NCBI RefSeq assembly: GCF_017881085.1
Contig: NZ_JADGRI010000009.1
Location: 1-36,276 of the forward strand
Length of the DNA stretch: 36,276 nt
Direction of reading: 5' to 3'
Origin: Bradyrhizobium sp.
GTDB taxonomy: Bacteria > Pseudomonadota > Alphaproteobacteria > Rhizobiales > Xanthobacteraceae
Numbering within the stretch: the first letter of the stretch is position 1; each line of letters begins with the position of its first letter. The position numbers and the translations under genes were made by a program. Under the pieces are notes generated by a model. The model was not told the origin of the DNA. It did no database searches and worked only from the letters and a program-made list of their open reading frames with translations. Shown piece after piece: positions 7,775 to 17,178 of this stretch.

Positions 7775-8611
7775 ATGGCGAAGAGCAATTTGATGATCGG
7801 ATCCACGACGCTGGCGTTGATCGCCGCAGCGTTCGCAGGCCTGCTCGGGTACCAGAAAATCCACGCGCTGCGGCAGCAAGGCCCCCTGCGCATCGTGTTC
7901 GAAGGCTCGGCCAGCGGTCTGCGCAAGGGCGGTAGCGTCAACTTCGACGGCGTTCAGATCGGCGTGATCAAGTCGCTCAAGCTGGACAACCCCCGCAAGA
8001 TCGTCGCGCTCGTCATGGTGGATAACAGCGCCCCCATCCGCAAGGACACGGTGGTCGGCGTGGAATTCCAGGGGCTGACCGGCGTGGCGGCGATATCGCT
8101 GACCGGCGGCGCGGCCGCCGCGGCTGCGGTGCCGCTGGATGAAGACGGCATTCCGATCCTGACCGCCGACCTCAGCGAGATCGAGTCGATTCGCGACTCC
8201 CTGCACAATGTCGACCGCCTCCTCGTCGGCAATCAGGCGATGGTAAAAGATGCGCTCCTGAATTTCGAAACCTATACGGCCTCGCTGGCGAGCAAGGGCG
8301 ACGCGATCGAAAGCATCATGCGCAAGGCCGACGATGCGTTTGCCAGCATGGACAGCGCCATGGCCAAGGTCGACAATCTTGTGCCGGGGCTGGCGAACGG
8401 CAAGGCCGACGAATTGCTCGGGAAGGTGCAGTCGATTCGCGAACTGGCAGAGAGCTTCAACAAGAAATCCGCCACCGTGATGGAGGAAGGCCGCCGCACG
8501 CTGCTCGATCTCAGCGAGTCCGCCGTCAAGCTGACTCGCAAGTTCGATCCGCAGGCCGTGAGCGGCGGCAACCCGGCCCCGCCAAGAAAGCCGAATCAGA
8601 AGCGGCAGTGA
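7775..8611 (+). CDS. MCE/MlaD-family protein, membrane-anchored
   Basis: A 278-residue protein with an N-terminal membrane anchor (about residues 6-25, STTLALIAAAFAGLLGY) and one MCE domain (about residues 38-115). The domain shows the typical SASGLRKGGSVNFDGVQIG opening and a FQGLTGVAAISLTGG segment. The remaining 160 residues are charged and probably helical, as in MlaD/PqiB-like proteins that build a periplasmic lipid conduit. ATG 7775 is chosen; the frame stays open to 7544, but that part is a GC-rich repeat and gives proline/arginine-rich nonsense. No MlaE or MlaF genes lie beside it, so its transporter partners must be elsewhere or absent. A role in lipid or envelope trafficking is inferred from family only. 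Confidence 0.85.
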   Translation: MAKSNLMIGSTTLALIAAAFAGLLGYQKIHALRQQGPLRIVFEGSASGLRKGGSVNFDGVQIGVIKSLKLDNPRKIVALVMVDNSAPIRKDTVVGVEFQGLTGVAAISLTGGAAAAAAVPLDEDGIPILTADLSEIESIRDSLHNVDRLLVGNQAMVKDALLNFETYTASLASKGDAIESIMRKADDAFASMDSAMAKVDNLVPGLANGKADELLGKVQSIRELAESFNKKSATVMEEGRRTLLDLSESAVKLTRKFDPQAVSGGNPAPPRKPNQKRQ

Positions 8612-8947
8612 AGCGCGACTACGGGGGTTCCTGCGCGGAAGCGGGGCGACCGAACGTGGAGAAGCCGGCACGGGCCGAGGTTCCGTTCCGCGGTCTCAAA
8701 AGCGACGCGATCACCTCGCGTTAATCAGCCCATAGCGGCGCAACCAATCATCGAAATAATTAGCTCAGCTCTGGGAACAAAAGTTCCGCGCCGGAATTAT
8801 TTTCGTTCGTCCGGATTCGCCCGCGGTAGAGATTTGTAATAGCTCAGGTTTCGCTTGCGTCGAAATCGTTCGCACGATTTTATGACGCGAAAGATCGACT
8901 CGTAGACGCGCGGATGCAAACGCGCCATGCCGCTTAAGGGGAACTCC
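8612..8947 (+). other. Intergenic leader region of the multi-HAMP kinase gene
   Basis: A 336-bp region without a convincing gene. It holds a GGAAC-AAAA-GTTCC mini-hairpin (about 8774-8787) and a larger hairpin at 8857-8888 (listed separately). Its middle is more AT-rich than the flanking genes (8745-8900), as expected for a promoter region. No clear sigma-70 or EcfG promoter could be aligned with acceptable spacing. Confidence 0.5.
8857..8888 (+). promoter_or_regulatory. Upstream hairpin before the multi-HAMP kinase
   Basis: GCGTC-G-AAATCGT (8857-8869), TCGC loop, ACGATTT-TAT-GACGC (8874-8888): two perfect stem segments of 7 and 5 bp separated by a small asymmetric internal loop. It lies 60 nt upstream of the chosen start. 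It could be an operator dyad or a 5'-UTR hairpin; sequence alone does not separate these. Confidence 0.5.
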
Positions 8948-11900
8948 ATGAGTGATCTCGGCTCCGCCGCTCCAGCCACCCGGCGTCGTGCCAAGGCAAA
9001 GCCTTACGCCAACGGAAAGCCGGATCCTTCGCAGGAATTGCTTCACGCGCTTCAGGCGATGCGAAGCGGCGACTTCTCGGTACGCATGACCGGAGACCAT
9101 CTCGGCATCGAGGGCAAGATCGCAGACACCTTCAATGAAATCGTCGCCGCCAATCAGCGCATGGCCCAGCAGCTCGAGCGCGTCGGACAGGTCGTCGGTC
9201 GTGAAGGCAAGACCCGCCAGCGCGTCAAGTTCGGACTGGCAAGTGGCTCATGGGCCGACATGGAAGGTTCCGTCAACACGCTGATCGACGATCTGCTGTG
9301 GCCGACCCGCGAAGTGACCCGCGCCGTCGCCGCGGTGGCGCAGGGCGACCTGTTGCAAACCGTTCAGCTCGACGTCGACGGCCGTCCGCTGGGCGGCGAA
9401 TTTCTGCAGTCGGCCACCATCGTCAACACCATGATCAAGCAGCTCAGCGTGTTCACCTCCGAGGTGACGCGCGTGGCACGCGAGGTCGGCACCGAAGGTA
9501 AGCTCGGCGGCCAGGCGCAGGTCCCCGAAGTGACCGGCGTCTGGAAGGACTTGACCGAGAGCGTCAACTCCATGGCCAACAATCTCACCGGCCAGGTCCG
9601 CAACATCGCCGAGGTGACCATCGCGGTCGCCAACGGCGACTTGTCCAAGAAGATCACGGTCGACGTCCGCGGCGAGATCCTGCAGCTGAAGGAAGCCATC
9701 AACACCATGGTGGACCAGCTGCGCTCGTTCGCCTCCGAAGTGACACGTGTGGCCCGCGAGGTCGGCACCGACGGCAAGCTCGGCGGCCAGGCCATCGTGC
9801 CCGGCGTCGCCGGCACCTGGAAGGACCTCACCGATTCCGTCAACGCGATGTGCGGCAATTTGACCGCGCAGGTGCGCAATATCGCCAACGTCACCACCGC
9901 CGTCGCGCGCGGCGACCTTTCGCGCAAGATCACGGTCGACGTCCGGGGCGAAATCCTCGAGCTGAAGGACACCATCAACACGATGGTCGACCAGCTCAAT
10001 TCCTTCGCCTCGGAAGTGACGCGCGTCGCCCGCGAGGTCGGCACCGAAGGCAAGCTCGGCGGTCAGGCCCAGGTGCCCGGCGTCGCCGGCACCTGGAAGG
10101 ATCTGACCGACAACGTCAACTTCATGGCGTCCAACCTGACGGCGCAGGTCCGCAACATCGCCGACGTCGCGACCGCCATTGCCGGCGGCGACCTCTCCAA
10201 GAAGATTACCGTGAACGTGTCGGGCGAAATCCTGCAGCTGAAGGAAACGCTCAACACCATGGTCGACCAGCTCAACGCCTTTGCCGGCGAAGTCACGCGC
10301 GTGGCGCGCGAGGTCGGCACCGACGGCAGGCTGGGCGGCCAGGCCAACGTGCTCGGCGTCGCCGGCACCTGGAAAGACCTGACCGAGAGCGTCAACTCGA
10401 TGGCGAGCAATCTGACGGCGCAGGTCCGCAACATCGCTGAGGTGACGACCGCGGTCGCCAATGGCGACTTGTCGAAGAAGATCACGGTGGACGTGCGCGG
10501 CGAGATTCTCGAACTGAAGGACACCATCAATACCATGGTGGACCAGCTCAATGCCTTCGCCGGCGAAGTCACGCGCGTGGCACGCGAGGTCGGCACCGAA
10601 GGCAAGCTGGGCGGCCAGGCGCTGGTGCGCGGCGTCGCCGGAACCTGGAAGGACCTCACCGACAGCGTCAACTCGATGGCCAGTAATCTGACCGGCCAGG
10701 TCCGCAACATCGCCGAAGTCGCGACCGCGGTGGCCAAGGGGGACCTGTCCAAGAAGATCACCGTGAACGTGTCCGGCGAAATCCTGCAGCTGAAGGAAAC
10801 GCTCAACACCATGGTCGACCAGCTCAACGCCTTCGCCGGCGAGGTCACGCGCGTCGCCCGCGAAGTAGGCACCGACGGCAAGCTCGGCGGCCAGGCCGAA
10901 GTGCCCGGCGTGGCCGGCACCTGGAAAGACCTCACCGACAGCGTCAACTCGATGGCCGGCAATCTGACCGCGCAGGTGCGCAACATCGCCGAGGTCGCGA
11001 CCGCGATCGCCGGCGGCGACCTGTCGCGCAAGATCACCGTGGACGTGCGCGGCGAGATCCTGCAGCTCAAGGAAACGCTCAACACCATGGTCGATCAGCT
11101 CAACCGCTTCGCCGGTGAGGTGACGCGCGTGGCGCGCGAGGTCGGCACCGAAGGCCGCCTCGGCGGCCAGGCCAACGTGCCCGGCGTGGCCGGCACCTGG
11201 AAGGACCTCACCGACAGCGTCAATTCGATGGCCGGCAATTTGACCGCGCAGGTCCGCAACATCGCCGAAGTGACCACGGCGGTCGCGCGCGGCGACCTGT
11301 CGCGCAAGATCACGGTGGACGTGAAGGGCGAAATCCTCGAGCTGAAAAACACCATCAATACCATGGTCGACCAGCTCAACGCGTTTGCTTCGGAAGTGAC
11401 GCGCGTGGCGCGCGAGGTCGGCACCGAAGGAAAATTGGGCGGTCAGGCCGAAGTGCCCGAGGTCGCCGGCACCTGGAAGGACCTCACCGACAACGTCAAC
11501 TTCATGGCGTCGAACCTGACCGCGCAGGTCCGCAACATCGCCGAAGTCGCAACCGCGATCGCCGGCGGCGACCTGTCGAAAAAGATCACGGTCGACGTCC
11601 GCGGCGAAATCCTGCTGCTCAAGGACACCTTGAATACGATGGTGGAGCAGCTTCGCTCCTTCGCCGCCGAAGTGACGCGCGTCGCGCGCGAAGTCGGCAC
11701 CGAAGGCCGCCTCGGCGGCCAGGCGGTGGTGCCCGGCGTCGGCGGCACCTGGAAGGATTTGACTGACAACGTCAACCTGCTGGCGGCCAACCTGACGACG
11801 CAGGTCCGCAATATCGCCGAAGTCACCACCGCCGTGGCGCGCGGCGACCTCTCGCGCAAGATCACCGTCGACGTCAAGGGCGAGATTCTCGAACTCAAGA

Positions 11901-14900
11901 ACACCATCAACACCATGGTGGACCAGCTCAATGCCTTCGCCGGCGAGGTGACGCGCGTCGCGCGCGAAGTCGGCACCGAAGGCAAGCTCGGCGGCCAGGC
12001 GCAGGTGCCCGGCGTGGCCGGAACCTGGAAGGACCTGACCGACACCGTCAACTTCATGGCGGCCAATTTGACCGAACAGGTGCGCGGCATCGTCAAGGTG
12101 GTGACCGCCGTTGCGAATGGCGATCTGAAGCAAAATCTTACCGTGAAGTCGAAGGGCGAAGTTGCGGCACTCGCCGACACCATCAACAACATGACCGAGA
12201 CGCTGGCGACCTTCGCCGATCAGGTCTCCAGCGTGGCGCGCGAGGTGGGCGTCGAAGGCCGCCTCGGCGGCCAGGCCAACGTCCCCGGCGCCGCCGGCAC
12301 CTGGAAGGACCTGACCGGCAACGTCAACCTCTTGGCGGCCAACCTGACTTCGCAGGTGCGTGCGATCGCGGAAGTGGCGACCGCGGTGACCAAGGGCGAC
12401 CTGACCCGTTCGATCCAGGTCGACGCGCGAGGCGAAGTCGCGGAGTTGAAAGACAACATCAATACCATGATCGGCAATTTGCGGCTTACCACCGACGTCA
12501 ATACCGAGCAGGACTGGCTGAAGACCAACCTCGCCCGATTCACCAACATGCTGCAGGGTCAGCGCGACCTGACCACCGTCGGCCGGCTGCTGTTGACGGA
12601 GCTGACGCCGCTGGTGAACGCGCATATGGGTGTGATCTACCAGGTCGAGAACGAGGACAGTCCGCAATTGCGCCTGCTGTCGGCTTACGCCGGCGACAGC
12701 GTGAGTCCGCATCAGCCCATCGTGCAATTCGGCGACGGGCTGGTCGGGCAATGCGCGATGGACAAGCGCCAGCGGCTGGTGTCGGACATCCCGAACGACG
12801 CGGCGCCGATCAGTTCGGCGCTGCTGCGGGTGGTGCCGAAGAATCTCGTGGTGCTTCCGGTGCTGTTCGAGAATCAGGTCAAGGCGGTGATCGAACTCGC
12901 CTCCGTCAGCGCCTTTACGACGTCGCAAATGACCTTCCTCGAGCAGCTCACCGACTCGATCGGCATCGTGCTCAACTCGATCGAGGCCACGATGCAGACC
13001 GAAGGGCTGCTGAAACAGTCGCAGCAACTCGCGGGGGAACTGCAGACCCAGCAGAAGGAGCTGCAGCAGACCAACGAGCAGCTCGAGCAGAAGGCGCAGC
13101 AGCTCGCCGAACGCAACGTCGAGGTGGAACGCAAGAACCAGGAAATCGAACAGGCACGGCGCGCGCTCGAGGAGAAGGCGACCGAGCTTTCGCTGACCTC
13201 GAAGTACAAGTCGGAATTCCTGGCCAACATGTCGCACGAACTGCGCACGCCGCTCAACAGCATCCTGATCCTGGGCCAGCAGCTCACCGAAAACCCCGAC
13301 GGAAATCTGACGGCCAAGCAGGTCGAATTCGCGCGCACCATCCATGGCGCGGGCACCGACCTGTTGAATCTGATCAGCGACATCCTCGACCTCTCCAAGA
13401 TCGAGTCGGGAACCGTGACCGTGGATGCCGAGGAAATCCTGACCTCCAACCTCCTGGAAACCGTGGGACGCCCGTTCCGGCACGAAGCGGAAAACCGGCA
13501 GCTGTCGTTCAACATCGAGGTCGATCCCAATCTCGGACGCAGCATCGTCACCGACTCCAAGCGCCTGCAGCAGGTGTTGAAGAATCTGCTGTCCAACGCC
13601 TTCAAGTTCACCGCCGAGGGCGGCGTGCGCCTCAGCGTCTCGGCGGCGCTCGGCGGCTGGAGCGCCGAACATCCCGTGCTCAACCATTCGCCGGCCGTGA
13701 TCGCCTTCGAGGTGTCCGATACCGGCATCGGCATTCCCCTGGAAAAGCAGAAGCTGATCTTCGAGGCGTTCCAGCAGGCCGACGCCGGCACCAGCCGGAA
13801 ATATGGCGGCACGGGCCTGGGCCTCGCCATCAGCCGCGAGCTTGCGAGCCTGCTCGGCGGCGAGATTCATCTGCAGAGCACGCCCGGCAAGGGCAGCACG
13901 TTTATTCTCTACCTGCCGCTGAAATATTCCGGCCCGACAGTGGCGCCGCGGGTCAGTGCCGCCTCGCAATACAGCGTTGCGCCGGCGCTGCCGGCCGCAG
14001 CGCAGGAGCGCGTTATCGAGCAGCTTCCGGACGACCGGCTCACCCTCGAACCGGGCGACACCATTCTTCTGATCGTGGAGGACGACCCGCATTATGCCCG
14101 CGTGCTGGTCGATCTCGCCCGCGACAAGGGTTTTAAAGTCCTTGTCGCCGCACGAGGCTCGGAAGCGCTGGACCTGGCAAAACAGTTCCAGCCTACGGCG
14201 GTATCGCTCGATGTCTTCCTGCCGGACATGCTCGGCTGGACGGTTCTGAGCCAGCTCAAGCATAATCCGCTGACGCGGCATATCCCGGTCCAGATCATCA
14301 CGCTGGACGAAGACCGCCAGCATGCGCTGGCGCGCGGCGCGTTCTCCTTCGTCAGCAAGCCGACCACGACCGAAGGCGTGAGCGCCGCGCTCTCCCACAT
14401 CAAGGAGTATGCAAAACCCCGCCGCAAGCGGCTGTTGATCGTGGAGGACAATGCAGTTGAACAGATGAGCATCAGGGAACTCCTGGACCACGATGACATC
14501 GAGATCGTCACGACGGGCACCGGCGCGGGCGCCCTTTCCACGCTGCGCGAGAACCCCTGCGACTGCGTTGTCCTCGACCTGCGGCTGCCCGACATGACCG
14601 GCTTCGAAGTGCTGGATTCCATCCGCAAGGATGATTCATTGTCCAACGTGCCCGTGGTCGTATTCACCGGCCGCGAGCTTTCGATCGAGGAAGACGCGGA
14701 ACTGCATACGATGGCGCGAAGCATCGTGGTGAAGGGCGTGGAATCGCCCGAACGGCTGCTTGATGAAACGTCGCTGTTCTTGCACCGTGTGATCACGGAA
14801 TTGCCCGTCCAGAAGCAGCGAATGCTGGAGAAGCTCAACAGTTCCGACGAGGACCTCGTTGGCCGGACCGCGCTGCTGGTAGATGACGATGCCCGCAACA

Positions 14901-15229
14901 TTTTCGCGCTTTCCAGCGTGCTGGAGCGGCGCGGCATGAAGGTGCTCACCGCCACGACCGGCAGCGAGGCAGTCGCGCTGGTCGAATCGAATCCCGAGAT
15001 CGCCATTGTCCTGATGGACATCATGATGCCGCAGATGGACGGTTATCAGACCATCGGCGTGATCCGGGAAAACCCGGAATTCCGCCGGCTTCCGATCATC
15101 GCGCTGACCGCCAAGGCGATGAAAGGCGATCGCGAGAAGTGCCTGGAGGCCGGTGCCTCCGACTATCTGGCAAAGCCTGTTAACACCGAGCAATTGCTCC
15201 TCGCCATCCGCATGTGGCTCCATCGCTGA
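8948..15229 (+). CDS. Soluble multi-HAMP hybrid histidine kinase (HAMP array-GAF-HisKA-HATPase-REC x3)
   Basis: A very large (2093-residue) hybrid kinase. Order: short N-terminal region and a diverged HAMP-like part (about 30-171), eleven near-identical 92-residue HAMP-type units (172-1183), a GAF domain (about 1207-1355), a glutamine/glutamate-rich coiled coil (about 1358-1415), HisKA with His1430 in [11 protein letters not shown], HATPase with N box [12 protein letters not shown]1 DTGIGIP and G2 [10 protein letters not shown], then three receivers with phospho-acceptors Asp1755, Asp1877 and Asp2024. No transmembrane helix or signal peptide is seen, so it should act in the cytoplasm. The layout recalls fungal group III (Nik1/Os-1) kinases, which carry fewer such repeats. 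ATG 8948 is preferred over ATG 8927 because AAGGGGA stands just upstream. It is followed closely by a second signalling gene, suggesting a phosphorelay. The stimulus is unknown. Confidence 0.93.
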   Translation: MSDLGSAAPATRRRAKAKPYANGKPDPSQELLHALQAMRSGDFSVRMTGDHLGIEGKIADTFNEIVAANQRMAQQLERVGQVVGREGKTRQRVKFGLASGSWADMEGSVNTLIDDLLWPTREVTRAVAAVAQGDLLQTVQLDVDGRPLGGEFLQSATIVNTMIKQLSVFTSEVTRVAREVGTEGKLGGQAQVPEVTGVWKDLTESVNSMANNLTGQVRNIAEVTIAVANGDLSKKITVDVRGEILQLKEAINTMVDQLRSFASEVTRVAREVGTDGKLGGQAIVPGVAGTWKDLTDSVNAMCGNLTAQVRNIANVTTAVARGDLSRKITVDVRGEILELKDTINTMVDQLNSFASEVTRVAREVGTEGKLGGQAQVPGVAGTWKDLTDNVNFMASNLTAQVRNIADVATAIAGGDLSKKITVNVSGEILQLKETLNTMVDQLNAFAGEVTRVAREVGTDGRLGGQANVLGVAGTWKDLTESVNSMASNLTAQVRNIAEVTTAVANGDLSKKITVDVRGEILELKDTINTMVDQLNAFAGEVTRVAREVGTEGKLGGQALVRGVAGTWKDLTDSVNSMASNLTGQVRNIAEVATAVAKGDLSKKITVNVSGEILQLKETLNTMVDQLNAFAGEVTRVAREVGTDGKLGGQAEVPGVAGTWKDLTDSVNSMAGNLTAQVRNIAEVATAIAGGDLSRKITVDVRGEILQLKETLNTMVDQLNRFAGEVTRVAREVGTEGRLGGQANVPGVAGTWKDLTDSVNSMAGNLTAQVRNIAEVTTAVARGDLSRKITVDVKGEILELKNTINTMVDQLNAFASEVTRVAREVGTEGKLGGQAEVPEVAGTWKDLTDNVNFMASNLTAQVRNIAEVATAIAGGDLSKKITVDVRGEILLLKDTLNTMVEQLRSFAAEVTRVAREVGTEGRLGGQAVVPGVGGTWKDLTDNVNLLAANLTTQVRNIAEVTTAVARGDLSRKITVDVKGEILELKNTINTMVDQLNAFAGEVTRVAREVGTEGKLGGQAQVPGVAGTWKDLTDTVNFMAANLTEQVRGIVKVVTAVANGDLKQNLTVKSKGEVAALADTINNMTETLATFADQVSSVAREVGVEGRLGGQANVPGAAGTWKDLTGNVNLLAANLTSQVRAIAEVATAVTKGDLTRSIQVDARGEVAELKDNINTMIGNLRLTTDVNTEQDWLKTNLARFTNMLQGQRDLTTVGRLLLTELTPLVNAHMGVIYQVENEDSPQLRLLSAYAGDSVSPHQPIVQFGDGLVGQCAMDKRQRLVSDIPNDAAPISSALLRVVPKNLVVLPVLFENQVKAVIELASVSAFTTSQMTFLEQLTDSIGIVLNSIEATMQTEGLLKQSQQLAGELQTQQKELQQTNEQLEQKAQQLAERNVEVERKNQEIEQARRALEEKATELSLTSKYKSEFLANMSHELRTPLNSILILGQQLTENPDGNLTAKQVEFARTIHGAGTDLLNLISDILDLSKIESGTVTVDAEEILTSNLLETVGRPFRHEAENRQLSFNIEVDPNLGRSIVTDSKRLQQVLKNLLSNAFKFTAEGGVRLSVSAALGGWSAEHPVLNHSPAVIAFEVSDTGIGIPLEKQKLIFEAFQQADAGTSRKYGGTGLGLAISRELASLLGGEIHLQSTPGKGSTFILYLPLKYSGPTVAPRVSAASQYSVAPALPAAAQERVIEQLPDDRLTLEPGDTILLIVEDDPHYARVLVDLARDKGFKVLVAARGSEALDLAKQFQPTAVSLDVFLPDMLGWTVLSQLKHNPLTRHIPVQIITLDEDRQHALARGAFSFVSKPTTTEGVSAALSHIKEYAKPRRKRLLIVEDNAVEQMSIRELLDHDDIEIVTTGTGAGALSTLRENPCDCVVLDLRLPDMTGFEVLDSIRKDDSLSNVPVVVFTGRELSIEEDAELHTMARSIVVKGVESPERLLDETSLFLHRVITELPVQKQRMLEKLNSSDEDLVGRTALLVDDDARNIFALSSVLERRGMKVLTATTGSEAVALVESNPEIAIVLMDIMMPQMDGYQTIGVIRENPEFRRLPIIALTAKAMKGDREKCLEAGASDYLAKPVNTEQLLLAIRMWLHR
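9461..12496 (+). repeat. Eleven in-frame tandem 276-bp repeats encoding HAMP units
   Basis: Units begin at 9461, 9737, 10013 and so on to 12221, each exactly 276 bp (92 codons) with no indel. The consensus begins [19 protein letters not shown], then [24 protein letters not shown] and ends [12 protein letters not shown]. Units 1-9 are very alike; 10 and 11 are more diverged, and a degenerate unit precedes unit 1. Units 2-3 and 7-8 share the same order of variants, which suggests a block duplication. The array is a likely site of recombination-driven copy change and of assembly errors. Confidence 0.95.
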
Positions 15230-15241
15230 CCGGTGCATTCG

Positions 15242-16726
15242 ATGATGAGCCATGAAAAGGTGAACATTCTCCTGGTGGACGACCAGCCGGCAAAGCTGCT
15301 CGCCTATGAAGTCATTCTGAAGGAACTTGGCGAAAATCTCGTCGTCGCGACCTCGGGGCGCGAGGCGCTCGAATTCCTGCTCAAGAACGAGGTCGCGGTC
15401 ATTCTCGTCGACGTCTGCATGCCGGAGCTCGACGGCTTCGAACTCGCCGCCATGATCCGCGAGCATCCCCGGTTCCAGAAGACCGCGATGATCTTCATAT
15501 CGGCGATTCAGGTCAGCGACATCGACCGGCTCCGCGGCTACGAGATGGGCGCGGTCGATTACGTTCCGGTGCCGGTGATTCCGGAGGTGCTGCGCGCCAA
15601 GATCAGGGTGTTCGCCGAACTCTATCGCAAGACCCGGCAACTCGAGCGGTTCAACGCCGAGCTCGAAGATCGCGTTCGCGCGCGCACCGCGGAACTGGAA
15701 GAATCCAACGCGAGACTGCTCGAAAGCGAACAGCGCCGCAGCCTGGCGCTCGCCGCCGGCAGCATGGGTTCCTGGGATTGGGACTGGGTCAACGGCGACT
15801 GGATGTGGGACGAAGGCCAATTCCATATCTTCGGGGTCGATCCGGAGACGTTCGTAGTGACGACGGCCAACGTCGAGGCCTTGCTGCATCCGGATGATGC
15901 CGCCAAGCTCCGCAAGGCCACCGCCCTGTTCGACAGGGGCGAACGATCCTATGAAGCGGAATTCCGGGTCAACCGGCCGGACGGCGAAGTTCGCTGGTGC
16001 GTCGGCACGGCGGTCGCGACCGTCGACAAGGCCGGCATCGTGGTGCGCCTCAGCGGCGTCACCGTCGATATCACCGAACGGAAGCGGGCCGAGGAACGCC
16101 AGAACCTGCTGGCCCGGGAAGTCGATCACCGCGCCAAGAATGCGTTGGCGCTGGCGCAATCGATTGTCCGCCTGACGCGGGGCGAAACCGTCAAGGCCTA
16201 TATCCAGGCCGTGGAGGGGCGGATCAGCGCGTTGGCGCGGGTGCACACCATCCTCTCACTGTCGAGCTGGCAGGGCGCGGAAATCGGGAAACTGGTCGAC
16301 GAGGAGCTGGCGCCCTATGCAACGGGCGATCAGATCACGTTCCGCGGCACCGACATCCAGCTGCAGCCCGCCACCGCGCAAACGCTGGCGCTCGCCTTGC
16401 ACGAGTTGGTCACCAATTCGGCGAAGTATGGCGCGCTGTCCACGCTGTCCGGCCGGCTTTCCCTGCAATGGGCCATCCAGGGCGAGGCTCTCGAACTGGT
16501 GTGGGAAGAGAAAGACGGCCCGCTGGTCGAAAAGCCGGCCTCGCGCGGCTTCGGAACAAGAAGCGTGATCGCTTCCATCGAGTCGCAGCTTGGCGGACAG
16601 GCCGAGTTCGACTGGCGCTCCGAGGGCCTGGTCTGCCGGCTGTCGGTACCGCTGACGGCGAATATCGACGCGCGACAGCCCGGCAGCCGCCCGAGTCTCG
16701 CCGTCGCCGGCAACCGGCTGAGCTAG
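15242..16726 (+). CDS. Receiver-PAS-HWE histidine kinase
   Basis: A 494-residue signalling protein: an N-terminal receiver (Asp57 in LVDVCMPELDG), a coiled coil (about 125-165), a PAS/PAC domain (about 170-285, ending SGVTVDITERKRAEE) and an HWE-family kinase core. The kinase shows His296 in EVDHRAKNALALAQSIVRL, the N box HELVTNSAKYGAL, the WEE (Trp-x-Glu) motif that names the family, and GFGT. The receiver is odd: the usual lysine-proline after strand 5 is replaced by DYVPVPV, so the conserved lysine is absent. Start is ATG 15242 or 15245, with GTG 15233 also possible; none has a clear Shine-Dalgarno. It lies 12 bp after the giant hybrid kinase, so the two probably share a transcript and perhaps a phosphorelay. 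Confidence 0.9.
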   Translation: MMSHEKVNILLVDDQPAKLLAYEVILKELGENLVVATSGREALEFLLKNEVAVILVDVCMPELDGFELAAMIREHPRFQKTAMIFISAIQVSDIDRLRGYEMGAVDYVPVPVIPEVLRAKIRVFAELYRKTRQLERFNAELEDRVRARTAELEESNARLLESEQRRSLALAAGSMGSWDWDWVNGDWMWDEGQFHIFGVDPETFVVTTANVEALLHPDDAAKLRKATALFDRGERSYEAEFRVNRPDGEVRWCVGTAVATVDKAGIVVRLSGVTVDITERKRAEERQNLLAREVDHRAKNALALAQSIVRLTRGETVKAYIQAVEGRISALARVHTILSLSSWQGAEIGKLVDEELAPYATGDQITFRGTDIQLQPATAQTLALALHELVTNSAKYGALSTLSGRLSLQWAIQGEALELVWEEKDGPLVEKPASRGFGTRSVIASIESQLGGQAEFDWRSEGLVCRLSVPLTANIDARQPGSRPSLAVAGNRLS

Positions 16727-16750
16727 CTCCGGGGATCCAGAGCACCGGGA

Positions 16751-17089
16751 TCAGTGGCTGATCATCCACGGCCGCGCGGTCGGAAAGCTCTTGGCGCCGC
16801 TCGTGGTCTTCTTGACGAGCCGTGACGGCTTGGTCGAACAGCAGCCGCAGCCCGGCCCGTGCGACGCCTTGTATTCGCCGACGGTCTTGGGCGCGTTGGC
16901 CGAGCGCTCGTTGGTGGCATGGGCCTTGCGCTTGTCCGCGGGCATGCAGAAGAAGTTCGGCGCGGTCAGAATGACGCGCGGCGCTTCACCCGCGCATTGC
17001 GGACAGTCCTGCGGCTCGTCGCATTCCGACATTGGCCGCATGTCGGTAAACGGGCCGCAATCGTTGCAGAGATATTCGTAGACCGGCAT
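16751..17089 (-). CDS. fmdB: FmdB-family zinc-ribbon protein
   Basis: A 112-residue protein of the FmdB putative regulatory family. The N terminus MPVYEYLCNDCG with a second pair CPQC (about residues 35-38) gives the CxxC...CxxC zinc ribbon of this family; a C-terminal GPGCGCC motif adds more cysteines. FmdB was named from the formamidase cluster of Methylophilus methylotrophus, where it was proposed to regulate fmdA; its biochemical role is still unclear. It is the last gene of the amide-uptake operon, 90 bp after fmdA, with GAGGA upstream of its ATG. A strong hairpin sits in the spacer, so its level may differ from that of fmdA. Confidence 0.9.
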   Translation of the reverse strand: MPVYEYLCNDCGPFTDMRPMSECDEPQDCPQCAGEAPRVILTAPNFFCMPADKRKAHATNERSANAPKTVGEYKASHGPGCGCCSTKPSRLVKKTTSGAKSFPTARPWMISH

Positions 17090-17118
17090 CTTGTTCCTCG
17101 CGCGATAATTTTTTCAGG

Positions 17119-17176
17119 CCCGCGACGGCGGATGCGGGGCGGCAATTACGCACCGTCCCGCACCCCGTCGCGCGGG
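17119..17176 (-). repeat. Long imperfect hairpin between fmdA and fmdB
   Basis: Outer arms CCCGCGACGG (17119-17128) and CCGTCGCGCGGG (17165-17176) pair with a two-base bulge; inner parts GATGCGGG and CCCGCAC also pair. The structure begins two bases after the fmdA stop on the minus strand and ends 29 nt before the fmdB start. On the minus transcript it is followed by A-rich, not U-rich, sequence, so a processing or mRNA-stability role is more likely than termination. Confidence 0.6.
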
Positions 17177-17178
17177 AA

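Noticed and set aside
8774..8807. GGAAC...CGTT as an EcfG-type stress promoter
   Set aside because: The two elements are 24 bases apart instead of the usual 16-17.
9461..12496. Tandem repeats as a CRISPR or satellite array
   Set aside because: The units are 276 bp, contiguous, in frame, and encode a protein domain.
9248..14491. Minus-strand open frame of 1747 codons opposite the multi-HAMP kinase
   Set aside because: It mirrors the repeat array of the sense gene; residues are His/Gly/Asp/Arg-rich without domains. Long antisense frames are expected from GC-rich codon bias, here kept open by repetition of the same 276-bp unit.
16749..16763. GATCAG-TGG-CTGATC as a terminator between the HWE kinase and fmdB
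   Set aside because: Only six base pairs, overlaps the fmdB stop and has no T-run; too weak to list as a terminator.
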